In this document: positions 17,956 to 26,701 of the stretch, piece after piece
How the letters are laid out: every line of letters begins with the position of its first letter
Numbering within the stretch: position 1 is the first letter of the stretch
Origin: an uncultured Acetatifactor sp.
GTDB lineage: Bacteria; Bacillota; Clostridia; Lachnospirales; Lachnospiraceae
Assembly (NCBI GenBank): GCA_910586485.1
Contig: CAJUIA010000002.1
Location: 1-64,000 of the forward strand
Reading direction: 5' to 3'
DNA: 64,000 nucleotides
Program-made: the position numbers and the translations under genes
Notes under the pieces: model-generated
Told to the model about the DNA's origin: nothing
Database searches by the model: none
What the model saw: only the letters and a program-made list of their open reading frames with translations

Positions 17956-18431
17956 TACTTAAAGTCTTTTACTTCTTTACTTTCATCTTCCCAAATCTCC
18001 CGATACGCTTCAATATAAAACTTGATACACCTCGGATATACATATAAATATCTTCTGCACACTTTCTCTTTCGGCGGATGTTTTAATTCTTCTACCGCAT
18101 TAGAAACATTATACTTTGTCAATCCCAAAGACCTCTTTACCTCTGCAATACATGCAGTATGTACTTTAAATCCACATTTCTTCTCAACATTCTCCTATAT
18201 CATTTTATATGTAATCTTCGGTTTCAACTGATACTTCTTTGCCCGCTGTGTTATTACATCTAAAGGTACTTTCCATTCGCCTTCTCAAAATTCAATCTTC
18301 ACGTTGATATGGCTATCTGGTAATTTGCGGGACAAAAGTACTATGATCTCAACGATATTCCCAAATTCCCCCAAATACTTCCTGCACAAATTGAATCCAA
18401 AAGCGATAATCTATCTGCCCGCACCATTGCA
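17956..18431 (-). pseudogene. Decayed gene tail, RlmD C-terminus-like copy C
   Basis: The minus strand encodes NIVEIIVLLSRKLPDSHINV, then a TGA, then a frame (VPLDVITQRAKKYQLKPKIT...) with one further stop (in KMI*ENV) ending at 17956. The text parallels the copy at 22061-22410 over about 100 codons and the C-terminus of RlmD at 36192-36497 (VETVCLLSKL... TYEEIKEYVLEHSGLKVSN). Sequence upstream of the shared part differs between copies. It is a decayed gene end whose tail was shared through integration at rlmD. Confidence 0.6.
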
Positions 18432-18465
18432 AACTGCTATCACACAATTCATTTCATCCGTTAAT

Positions 18466-19086
18466 TCACGAAAAATCCATCAAAATATGAAATAAAACGA
18501 TAGCATTATTTTTATTTCTTTTATGTCTCGTCTTTAATATATATTGATATAAATATTGACCCGATATATCCAAAACGACATTATCCAACGTATATTGAGG
18601 CAATTCTGCCGTCAATTGATTATGTAACTTCCGAAAATCACCAGTTTCTAGAAAAGCAATCATTCCGCCAATATTCATATTTTCAGAATATATATTATCT
18701 TCAAACCGTTTAATGCCTTCCTTATAATATTCATCTCTAATATGACTTGGAATTACTTCCTCTTTTAAAAATCGCTTACATTCAAAAGCAATATATTGAT
18801 CTTCTAATGAACTTAAGTAACAGCAAATATCAATTCTCCCTTTGTCCTTATAATTTTCGTCATATACGCCCGCTTCCGGTGCGATATTAAATGTTATTCC
18901 ATATTTCGCTTTATTTTTTCGCATTTGTTTACAAAGCAAATTCCGTCTTGTATCTTCCCACGGTATTTCCTGAAAACTTTCTACCACTATTTTTTTATAA
19001 CTATCAATGATTAATTCAATATACTTTTTTTCAAAACCCCTTCTAAAAGCATTCTTCCAGGAAGAGGCGCTTTTTTCATTATTCAT
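18466..19086 (-). CDS. Predicted restriction nuclease subunit
   Basis: The protein has 206 residues. The segment GRIDICCYLSSLEDQYIAFECKRF carries the D...ExK arrangement of the PD-(D/E)xK nuclease fold near residues 90-115 and is preceded by a helical region. It overlaps the methyltransferase stop by 8 bases and has GAGG upstream inside that gene, so the two are translationally coupled. The pairing suggests a two-gene restriction-modification module in which this subunit cleaves unmodified DNA. The nuclease call rests on the motif only. Confidence 0.6.
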   Translation of the reverse strand: MNNEKSASSWKNAFRRGFEKKYIELIIDSYKKIVVESFQEIPWEDTRRNLLCKQMRKNKAKYGITFNIAPEAGVYDENYKDKGRIDICCYLSSLEDQYIAFECKRFLKEEVIPSHIRDEYYKEGIKRFEDNIYSENMNIGGMIAFLETGDFRKLHNQLTAELPQYTLDNVVLDISGQYLYQYILKTRHKRNKNNAIVLFHILMDFS

Positions 19087-21850
19087 AAACCTCTTCCTCC
19101 CTCAATACCAATTTTGCAAAATAATCTGCATCTTTTACTGCGCTCATCAATGTCCAGTTTCGAACATGCTTTTCTTTTATTACAAAAAATCCATCATTGT
19201 AAAATCCAGATAACCTGCTCTTAATTATCAATTCATTACCAATATTCTCAATGCTGGACAAACCTAACATATCTACAACGCTTTTCAACACATCCGTACC
19301 GTTTTCATTGCGTGTTTCATCTGCTGGCACAACAGAAAATGCTATTAGAGTGTACAAATTAGCGGTATGAATTTGTGTATGCCGAAGTTCATATCCATTG
19401 CCACATAAAAAATTATTAAAATAATTTTCTATATACTCTACATAAACATCGTAAACGCCCGCTATATATGCCTCATCAATCATTAAGTTCTTCTTAGAAT
19501 ACTTCGGTAATACATATTCCAACGCATACCGGACTGTAGCCTGTTCAACATCATCCAACTCATATGTGTTAAATACAATATCATCTATCCTCTCTTGTTT
19601 CTCCTGAATTTTCATGTCAAATTCAGACCCCACTAAAATCGTTTGCGCATATTTCTCTTTGAGCAAATTTTCAATTTCAGAAATCAAACTGAGCAGTCGA
19701 TTTTCATCATCCTCTGAAATATTTTTAGGTACAGGAAAAGACAAAATATCCCCTTTACTAATTTCTGTTTTAATTGCAACCGCCTCTTTGCTTGCAAAAA
19801 AACAATAATACCTAAAAATGCTTGAATTATAATAGGCCTCCAATACTTTTAATTCTTTTCCATCCTGACCTGTCATATCGTACAGGCAATGGTAATCATC
19901 ACAAAAAACAATCGGTTCCGGACAGAAAGCCGCCCCTGACAATTTTTCATTTTGAGTCCGTTTAATGAGCAATTTATTATTGCACAAATAACCTTCCAAT
20001 TCTCTTGGACGTTCAAACTCTGACTGTGTCATTTGTGGAAGGGCATCATATTCGTCGCCATGATTTAGCACTCTCCATAAATATGAACGATGGATGACAT
20101 TAGTATTTTTTATCTTAATAATATTCTCATAATCAAAAACAATCTTCTGAAATACGCTTGAAATCAGGTTCTCATGAAAAGCAAAATAGTCAAAACAATA
20201 ATCGCCTTCCACATCTTCACATTTATATGTTAATATCGAACAGGGCGCCTTTGCATGAGAAAAAAGAGTTGATTTAATTCCATAGAAATTAAACACCTCC
20301 AAAACCCTGTAATTTTCCAATAAATATTTGCGAAATTTTTCTGCATTTTCATTCGTAAATATAGTATTTGTTACAAGCAGAGAAACAATCGCGTTCCAAT
20401 TTGCAAAGTCTTTGGAACGCGCAACAAAAGCCTGCGCCGTTTGTTTATCTGATATTGGTATATTTCTATCTTTACAATACCGATTATGCATTACATCCTT
20501 ATCACTGACCCAGGGAGGATTGCCAATTATCAAATCTGCATGGATGCCTATGCTGTCTAACTCACCATCAAAAAAATTCTTTTCAAACAAGGTTTTCCCG
20601 ATTAGATTAGGAAATTTAAATTCGTTTTCCAAAATATCTTTCGGCGTTAAATATTCCAGCAAAGCAATATACAAACTAAAACATGCCAATTTTAATGCTT
20701 TTATGTTTTTATCTATACCAAAAATATTATTTAATAAAATTTCTCTCAATTCATCCGCAGTTATCATTTGGTTTTGCCTATATCGTTGTTCCACAATCTT
20801 TCTAAATGCGCCAACCAAAAAAACTCCCGAACCACATGCAGGATCCAAAACAACAGGGGTTTCACAATGATCCATTTTTTTCATACACCAATCATTCATA
20901 AAATCAGCCAAGAAATACGGTGTATAATAAGCTCCATTTTCAGAAGAGTACTTATCCGCCATCAATGCATCTTCCAAATTAAAAAAAGTTTCATATATAT
21001 TACTTATTAATTCGATCGGGATTTTGGAAAAATCATGTTTATAAAAAGTCATTTGAACCATTCCATCTGTCTCTATTTCCTCCGCATCAAAAAAACTTTT
21101 TATAACTCTTAATTGTTCAACTGTCGGCATAACCATAGCATTATTGTCAAACAAATCTCCATTGAACCATGTTTTTAATTTTGAAAAAAAGTCCTTAATG
21201 CATTCTGCCTCTTCCAAATTAAGTAAATCTCTAAATTCCTTGACATTATAATCAACAAATGCTTTTGATGTCAACATTTGCCGATCTTCCAAATACTTTA
21301 CAAAAATACATTGTGCCAAAAAATCATACGCATCACTCAACTTCATCCCATGATTCGTATATAAATTAATTATTGTATTTTTCATATTTTGCAAAAGATA
21401 TTTGTCGACTCTACTATTTCTCTTACAAATCGACTTATACTTTTCCCAAAATAATCCATTAACAATACTTTTATTTTTAAACATGTCAAGAATAGTTTCT
21501 TGACCATCACCTGTTTTGTATAAAAGCTTTTCGTCCTCAATCGTAAAATTATTATATATTCTGACTTCACCCGGTAAAACAAAAATAGAAAACGGAATAT
21601 CATTGCGATTCCAATATTTCAAATGTTGTTTTATTATATCTTCTTCTCTATAATTTTTTAAAATTTTGATTCCTACAATTGTATATTTTTTACTTTCAAG
21701 TTCAATTACATATTCTGCATCATAATCCTCATCATCCTCTAAATAATGAAAATTAGGAGAATTTTTATATTCAAGCACTTCCATCAACACTTGAAAAATA
21801 CTTTCGGTGTTACTATTTTCTTCTATTTTCTTATTCGACTCTTTAAACAT
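19079..21850 (-). CDS. N6-adenine DNA methyltransferase (type IIG/Eco57I-like)
   Basis: This 923-residue protein has an N-terminal region that may itself hold a nuclease-like motif (EYVIELESKKYTIVGIKI), a helical linker, and a class I methyltransferase core with the SAM motif DPACGSG at about residue 336 and the catalytic NPPW at about 444. A C-terminal region of about 400 residues probably recognises the target sequence. AAGGAG eight bases before ATG 21850 fixes the start; the longer frame to 22042 is unlikely. The module lies between two RlmD-tail copies and is AT-rich, consistent with transfer. Confidence 0.8.
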   Translation of the reverse strand: MFKESNKKIEENSNTESIFQVLMEVLEYKNSPNFHYLEDDEDYDAEYVIELESKKYTIVGIKILKNYREEDIIKQHLKYWNRNDIPFSIFVLPGEVRIYNNFTIEDEKLLYKTGDGQETILDMFKNKSIVNGLFWEKYKSICKRNSRVDKYLLQNMKNTIINLYTNHGMKLSDAYDFLAQCIFVKYLEDRQMLTSKAFVDYNVKEFRDLLNLEEAECIKDFFSKLKTWFNGDLFDNNAMVMPTVEQLRVIKSFFDAEEIETDGMVQMTFYKHDFSKIPIELISNIYETFFNLEDALMADKYSSENGAYYTPYFLADFMNDWCMKKMDHCETPVVLDPACGSGVFLVGAFRKIVEQRYRQNQMITADELREILLNNIFGIDKNIKALKLACFSLYIALLEYLTPKDILENEFKFPNLIGKTLFEKNFFDGELDSIGIHADLIIGNPPWVSDKDVMHNRYCKDRNIPISDKQTAQAFVARSKDFANWNAIVSLLVTNTIFTNENAEKFRKYLLENYRVLEVFNFYGIKSTLFSHAKAPCSILTYKCEDVEGDYCFDYFAFHENLISSVFQKIVFDYENIIKIKNTNVIHRSYLWRVLNHGDEYDALPQMTQSEFERPRELEGYLCNNKLLIKRTQNEKLSGAAFCPEPIVFCDDYHCLYDMTGQDGKELKVLEAYYNSSIFRYYCFFASKEAVAIKTEISKGDILSFPVPKNISEDDENRLLSLISEIENLLKEKYAQTILVGSEFDMKIQEKQERIDDIVFNTYELDDVEQATVRYALEYVLPKYSKKNLMIDEAYIAGVYDVYVEYIENYFNNFLCGNGYELRHTQIHTANLYTLIAFSVVPADETRNENGTDVLKSVVDMLGLSSIENIGNELIIKSRLSGFYNDGFFVIKEKHVRNWTLMSAVKDADYFAKLVLREEEVYE

Positions 21851-22060
21851 AGCTGGTCTCCTTATATAAAAATTTCTATGACGCACAAATAATAAGTTTT
21901 CTTTTGTCATTATACCATAATAGGTGTCCGATATATTGTACAGAATATTAGAAAATCTGATTGTTAATGAAACTCTCCTAAATAAGCTACGGGGTATAAT
22001 CTCGATACTAAATTCGTTCGTCATTTGTTTGTTGCGTAACAAACTGAGGGAAATTAGGCC

Positions 22061-22342
22061 CTATCTTGAATTAAATTTTATCATAATTTGCAATTTATCA
22101 CCACGATTTTCTATGTACACTTTGATGCTTCTCGGCCGTTCTAATTCTTCTACCACATCAGGTGCATTATATATCGTCAATCCCAAAGACCTTTTCATCT
22201 CTGCAATATACGCATTATGTGCTTTAAATCCACATTTCTTCTCAACATACTCCTGTACCATTTTATATGTAATCTTCGGTTTCGGCTGATATTTCTTTGC
22301 CCGCTCTGTTATTACATCTAAAGGTACTTTCCCTTCACCTTC
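22061..22342 (-). pseudogene. RlmD C-terminal-tail-like ORF, copy B
   Basis: Immediately after the recombinase stop codon (TGA) the same frame continues open for about 93 codons: VPLDVITERAKKYQPKPKIT, then EYVEKKCGFKAHNAYIAEMK. This resembles the tail of the RlmD encoded at 36192 (EYVLEHSGLKVSNLYIAQVK). It ends at a stop at 22061. If a start is used, the best candidate is the ATG at about 22261. It may be a detached tail of the recombinase or of a former rlmD copy. Confidence 0.55.
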
Positions 22343-24055
22343 TCAAAATTTAATCTTCATGTTGATATGGCTATCTGGTTTTTTGTGGGAAAGCAATACT
22401 ACCGTCTCAACGTGCTTATTATCTTCCAAACTCAAATCCATATCTTTCTCAATAATCGGAAGTCGGAATTTAATAGACTTTAGCCACTGTCCATTTGGCT
22501 GCCTGTCCTCATATATCTGTATTTCAGAAATCAATGCTTCCATAAGCTGCCGCCGCTCTGCTTCATTCATCACAGCATACAGCTTTTCAAAATAAATCAA
22601 TACCTTATAGATATTATCTCCCGTCAATTTTTCAGCTTCAACTGCCTGCTTCTTTGCCCTTGTTTCAATAAGCTGTGTTTCCACATTCTCTATTTTATCA
22701 TACATTCGATAGAGCCTATCATCAAGGTCTGCTTTCCGTTTGATATAATGTCTGTCATCCGGATCAAGAGAATCAATTTCCTCCACCAGCTTTAGCTTGA
22801 CGGCATAATATTGTCGCAACTGCTTTTCATATGACGCAAGCTCTCCGTCTATTGCGGCAGTATCCACTTTGCTGTTAATCTTCTCCTGCATCATTGCCGC
22901 AAACTTAGAATTACCAACCAACTTAACGATGACTTCCGCCACCGCACCATCTAACAACTCCTCTCTAATCTGCTTTTTATAATCACACTTATGCCCACAT
23001 GTCATGGTACGGTGCTTACAGCCATAGTAATAAAAGTCCTTGTATTTCGTCCCATCCTTTTTGCGTTTGATGCTCTTATTCCCATACATACCCGCTCCGC
23101 ATATCGGACATTTGACAATTCCCGAAAGAAGATGCGTTTTTGTGTCTTTACCTTTATTTACATGTTCATATTTCTTTGCCTGTGAGATAAGTTTTACCTG
23201 TGCAGCCTGCCAGACATCTTCCTCAATAATCGCATCATGCTGTCCGTCTACCAGAATATAATTATCCTGCTCCACAAGATGATATTCGTTTCGTGTTCCA
23301 TGAACTTTTTCTGTCTTTCTGCGTCCATAAGCAATTTTACCGCAATATACCGGATTTTTCAGAATAAGGCGAACCAAGTGCGCATCAAAAAGAGGGTTTT
23401 TCCCGTTCTGCCTCTGTATCTTGTGAATGCCGTGATTCTCAAGATATTTTGCCACGCCGTTAGCGCCGATGTCAGTTGTCACATACTGCTCAAAAATGAC
23501 ACGGATAGCGGCTGCTTCTTCCTCGTTAATCTGAAGTTCTCCATCCACAAGCTGATAGCCGTATGGCGCAAACCCACCATTCCATTTTCCCTCGCGTGCT
23601 TTCTGGATACGCCCCTCCATTGTCTGCACACGGATATTTTCCCTCTCAATTTCCGCAACAGCTGACAAAACAGAAATCATCAGTTTGCCTGCATCTTTAG
23701 AAGAATCAATTCCATCTTCCACACAAATTAAATTTACCCCGAAATCCTGCATGACCTGTAATGTGGAAAGTACATCCGCCGCATTCCTGCCAAATCGTGA
23801 CAACTTAAAAACAAGAACAAAAGAAACGCCGTCTTTCCCCAACTTGATGTCCTCCATCATACGGTTAAATTCTAATCTCCCTTCAATGGACTTGCCAGAT
23901 TTTCCGGCATCCTCGTATGTGCCGACAATTTCATAATCATTAAAATCAGCAAATGCTTTCATTCTGGCTTTCTGTGCGTCTAAGGAATAACCGTCTGTCT
24001 GCATGGCTGTAGATACTCTTGTATATGTATAAACCTTAATTTTTTCTCTTTTCAT
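22343..24055 (-). CDS. Large serine recombinase
   Basis: This 570-residue protein has a resolvase domain with the catalytic serine in YTRVSTAMQ and the GRLEFNRMM and LSRFGRN motifs, a recombinase domain, a zinc ribbon (CPICGAGM ... CGHKC) and a coiled coil near 400-500. Such enzymes integrate and excise integrative elements or phages. The final 25 residues, HVETVVLLSHKKPDSHINMK and following, mimic the C-terminus of RlmD (HVETVCLLSKL), suggesting that the attachment site lies inside the 3' end of this gene. GGAG precedes the start. No relaxase or coupling protein is seen nearby. Confidence 0.9.
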   Translation of the reverse strand: MKREKIKVYTYTRVSTAMQTDGYSLDAQKARMKAFADFNDYEIVGTYEDAGKSGKSIEGRLEFNRMMEDIKLGKDGVSFVLVFKLSRFGRNAADVLSTLQVMQDFGVNLICVEDGIDSSKDAGKLMISVLSAVAEIERENIRVQTMEGRIQKAREGKWNGGFAPYGYQLVDGELQINEEEAAAIRVIFEQYVTTDIGANGVAKYLENHGIHKIQRQNGKNPLFDAHLVRLILKNPVYCGKIAYGRRKTEKVHGTRNEYHLVEQDNYILVDGQHDAIIEEDVWQAAQVKLISQAKKYEHVNKGKDTKTHLLSGIVKCPICGAGMYGNKSIKRKKDGTKYKDFYYYGCKHRTMTCGHKCDYKKQIREELLDGAVAEVIVKLVGNSKFAAMMQEKINSKVDTAAIDGELASYEKQLRQYYAVKLKLVEEIDSLDPDDRHYIKRKADLDDRLYRMYDKIENVETQLIETRAKKQAVEAEKLTGDNIYKVLIYFEKLYAVMNEAERRQLMEALISEIQIYEDRQPNGQWLKSIKFRLPIIEKDMDLSLEDNKHVETVVLLSHKKPDSHINMKIKF

Positions 24056-24151
24056 ACCAAGCTCTCCATTCTCTATCCCTTATCTCATTTATACAACGCT
24101 CGTTGCACTTTTACATTTTGATAACCATATTCTTTTATAGATCTGTAAATT

Positions 24152-25144
24152 TTAATCTTTATCTGCTTTTTTACCCAATATTTTTATTGAGTCCAAATAA
24201 TCCTGTTCCACATCGCTTAAAGTTCGTTCTCTATATTTCTTATATTCTCCGGTTGCTTTTTCCACCGCCTGCTTATGTGTCACGCTCCCGTTTCCTGACA
24301 ACAACTGTTCGCCGCTCATTGTTAGAATCCGGTCTAAGTGCTTCGCCCAATCTTTCATGGTCATAGCCTGTTCCCGTTCTGCCTGACGCTCTGCAAAATC
24401 CAAATATCCCGACACAAGCTGCCCCATTGCACGAAGTTCTTTTTCATTCAGATAGTTTTTGGCAATAACAGCCTCTCGCAAAGTCGGTTGATTTCCTGCA
24501 AATGTAGTAAGTCCCATAAATTCTTTTTCTGCATCCGCTCTTGTATAAATAACTTCTGCCGCTGTCTGCCCATGAATGGCATAATGAATTTTGTTCTGAA
24601 CCTTCTGAAAAAACTGAATGGATATTTCCGCTTTTGGATCATAGTCAATACTGGTAGCATAAATCTCCAATACCTGCCTGTAAAATACTTTTTCAGATGC
24701 ACGAATGTCTCTGATCCGCTCGATCAGTTCCTTAAAATATCCACCGCCGCCTAAGTTTTTCAGGCGTTCATCATCCAGTGCAAAGCCTTTGCGCATATAC
24801 TCTTTCAAAATTCCAGTTGCCCATATCCTGAACTGTGTGCCTCGTTTTGATTTCACACGATAACCGACAGAGATGATTACATCAAGATTATAAAATTCCA
24901 CAGGCTTATCGGAATTTGCAATGTGCAAAATTTGCACATTGCCTTCTTTGGAAAGCTCGCCTTCTTCAAATATATTTTTTATGTGTTTTGAAATAACCGA
25001 ACGATCTCTCTGAAACAACTCCGCCATCTGCGCCTTTGACAACCAGACCGTATCTCCATCGAAGATTGTTTCAATCTTCGATAGGCCGTCTTCTGTTGTA
25101 TAAATTATCATATTTGATTTTCCAATTTCTTCTCTATAATCCAT
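24152..25144 (-). CDS. RhuM-family protein
   Basis: This 330-residue protein shows the RhuM pattern: an N-terminal winged-helix-like part (VWLSKAQMAELFQRDRSVIS), then VEFYNLDVIISVGYRVKSKR and GTQFRIWATGILKEY. RhuM proteins are common on pathogenicity islands and integrative elements; their molecular role is not settled, and some resemble Fic/DOC-linked antitoxins or DNA-binding regulators. GAGG before ATG 25144 sets the start. It is downstream of a small ORF at 25394 and upstream of the serine recombinase, a gene order that fits a mobilisable unit. Confidence 0.85.
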   Translation of the reverse strand: MDYREEIGKSNMIIYTTEDGLSKIETIFDGDTVWLSKAQMAELFQRDRSVISKHIKNIFEEGELSKEGNVQILHIANSDKPVEFYNLDVIISVGYRVKSKRGTQFRIWATGILKEYMRKGFALDDERLKNLGGGGYFKELIERIRDIRASEKVFYRQVLEIYATSIDYDPKAEISIQFFQKVQNKIHYAIHGQTAAEVIYTRADAEKEFMGLTTFAGNQPTLREAVIAKNYLNEKELRAMGQLVSGYLDFAERQAEREQAMTMKDWAKHLDRILTMSGEQLLSGNGSVTHKQAVEKATGEYKKYRERTLSDVEQDYLDSIKILGKKADKD

Positions 25145-25241
25145 AGTCACCTCGTTGTTTAATTTTTTCTCTAACAATGGTTTGGACACTCTTATCATGT
25201 TTATTATATCTTTTGTGACTGTTATTAGCAAGACACATCTT

Positions 25242-25394
25242 TCATTTTTTTGACAATTCTTCTGCTTTATTTCTATCATCTTCCGCATGATTATCTCCTG
25301 TTATATCAGATAAATTTTCTATATCTAATTCTGACGCATATTTTTCAATCAAATTTGCCAACATACCCGCCAGTCCGCTCCATTCATCAATCAT
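25242..25394 (-). CDS. Small acidic protein of integrative elements
   Basis: This 50-residue ORF begins MIDEWSGLAGMLANLIEKYA and ends in a charged tail (NHAEDDRNKAEELSKK). GGAGGA lies 7 bases before ATG 25394, which supports translation. Proteins of this kind often sit beside recombinases and mobilisation genes in Clostridia elements; their role is unknown to me. A terminator-like hairpin lies just upstream (25418-25460), so expression may depend on its own promoter or on antitermination. Confidence 0.55.
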   Translation of the reverse strand: MIDEWSGLAGMLANLIEKYASELDIENLSDITGDNHAEDDRNKAEELSKK

Positions 25395-25417
25395 AAGCAC
25401 TTCCTCCATATGAACGC

Positions 25418-25460
25418 AAAAAAAGGACAGCTACAAACTATTACGTTCATAACTGCCCTT
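25418..25460 (-). terminator. Intrinsic terminator
   Basis: On the minus strand AAGGGCAG (25453-25460) pairs with CTGTCCTT (25423-25430), with one G-U pair, and is followed directly by a run of T. It would end a transcript coming from the 25461-25826 leader before the small ORF at 25394. Confidence 0.6.
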
Positions 25461-25826
25461 ACGCTGTTTTGATACAAAAAAAGATTACAAATTCCCTGTC
25501 ACTTTCCCCATTCCTTAATCAGATAAATTACATACAAGTGGCAGGTCATTACGCTGCCCACATCGGTATCGCACCGTCATTATATGACTGAATTTAATTA
25601 AAAATTCAGAAGTATCATTATCACAGATATGTTTCATCGCCCCGCACAACTGCTGTGCATTTTGTCAGGTTCTTATCGCTCAATGCCTTTGCTTCAATAG
25701 ATTATTTCTATTCCTTCACGTTCACTCCGAAAACAAATCAGAGCAGGCATATCGTGGCGCACCTACATAGTGGCTACACATATCCTCACGTCCTGTATGT
25801 ATAACAATATTCAGTTTTTCATTCAG
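25461..25826 (-). ncRNA. Possible structured leader RNA between HTH gene and small ORF
   Basis: About 365 bases carry no coding frame but several hairpins on the minus strand: GCACAgcagtTGTGC, CTGAATTT(ttaatt)AAATTCAG, and GGCAG(cgtaatgac)CTGCC. The region ends in an intrinsic terminator. The pattern suggests a small RNA or an attenuator of the RhuM/recombinase genes. I do not recognise a known RNA family. Confidence 0.35.
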
Positions 25827-26156
25827 CTACAACTCCAGCTTATATGCCCCGTACTTCCGCAGGACACGTTCGAGAATTTTTTTATCTTCCCCCTCTGCTG
25901 CATCATACATTTTTTTGAGCCTTTCCTGCTCTAAGGGAGTGAGTGTATTATTGTAAGGTTTGTAGCTGTCCATGATAAAAATGCCGCCGCACGCCCCCTG
26001 TTTTGTGTATATAGGATAGCCATATGTGAGAGCCGAAACGTCATTCAATATCGTGCGCCTTGTAACGCCAAATTCCTGTGCCAGTTCTCCGGCTGTAACA
26101 TGACCACTGACCACAAGAATACTGATAATCTCCAATCTGCGGTCTGCGGCGGTCAT
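25827..26156 (-). CDS. DeoR/HTH_11-type helix-turn-helix protein
   Basis: This 109-residue protein has an N-terminal helix-turn-helix (RLEIISILVVSGHVTAGELA ... GVTRRTILNDVSAL) followed by a wing (YGYPIYTKQGACGGIFI) and a short helical tail. It lacks the ligand-binding or WYL domain of longer relatives. Probable role: a local regulator of the mobile unit. GGAGGG precedes ATG 26156 with 7-base spacing, better than the upstream GTG. The palindromic array lies about 190 bases upstream and could be its operator or leader. Confidence 0.7.
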   Translation of the reverse strand: MTAADRRLEIISILVVSGHVTAGELAQEFGVTRRTILNDVSALTYGYPIYTKQGACGGIFIMDSYKPYNNTLTPLEQERLKKMYDAAEGEDKKILERVLRKYGAYKLEL

Positions 26157-26344
26157 TGTCACTCCCTCCTTCCACTCAGCCCCAGTTATATTCTAAATGG
26201 TAAATATGTAAAAAACCTTCCTATTTACAAAAACTTTTTCAAAAATTTTTCAAAAATCAGTCGATAATATCCGTATGAGGTTTTAGCAGTCTTAAAGGAA
26301 AACTGCCTTACAGATTAATATCTGCTTACTGTCCATACTAAAAC

Positions 26345-26513
26345 AGCAAGCACTGCCTGTGTCATGACACAGGGCGTAATAGCAAGCACTGCTTGCGTAT
26401 ATACGCAGGAAGAAATAGCAAGCACTGCCTATGGACGTCCATAGGCATAATTTTTTCTATGTTCCCATAACCGGAAACATGAAAAATTTAGCTTGCTTTG
26501 GGGATATCCCCAA
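26345..26513. repeat. Array of three 36-bp units with variable palindromes
   Basis: Units begin at 26345, 26381 and 26417, spaced exactly 36 bases. Each opens with AGCAAGCACTGC and is followed by a different palindrome: CCTGTGTCATGACACAGG (26356-26373), TGCGTATATACGCA (26394-26407) and GCCTATGGACGTCCATAGGC (26427-26446). A further palindrome TTGGGGATATCCCCAA lies at 26498-26513 next to GCTTGC. Symmetry is kept while sequence changes. Likely roles are an origin of transfer, a binding array or structured leader RNA. Confidence 0.85.
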
Positions 26514-26591
26514 CGTGCTTACGCACCCCCTTATTAAATAAAAACAGCCTTATTTTATCTGCCTTACTTACAATGAAATTGCAAGCTTTCA

Positions 26592-26644
26592 TAAAAGAAA
26601 AAGGTGTATGCAATGAAATTTTATTGTTCATTCCAATACACCTT
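26592..26644 (-). terminator. Intrinsic terminator after the redox operon
   Basis: On the minus strand AAGGTGTATTGGAATGAA and a near-complement (26601-26618) form a long stem followed by TTTTTCTTTT. It lies about 60 bases after the stop of the cyclophilin-like gene, ending the six-gene operon. Confidence 0.7.
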
Positions 26645-26701
26645 AAATGAATGTGCTGCGTTATCTTTTTTGAATGTTATTACTCTGTTCTTTTTGATAC
26701 T

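Noticed and set aside
26345..26452. CRISPR array
   Set aside because: The period is 36 bases in total and the constant part is only about 12-14 bases; the variable parts are palindromes, not spacers, and no cas genes are present.
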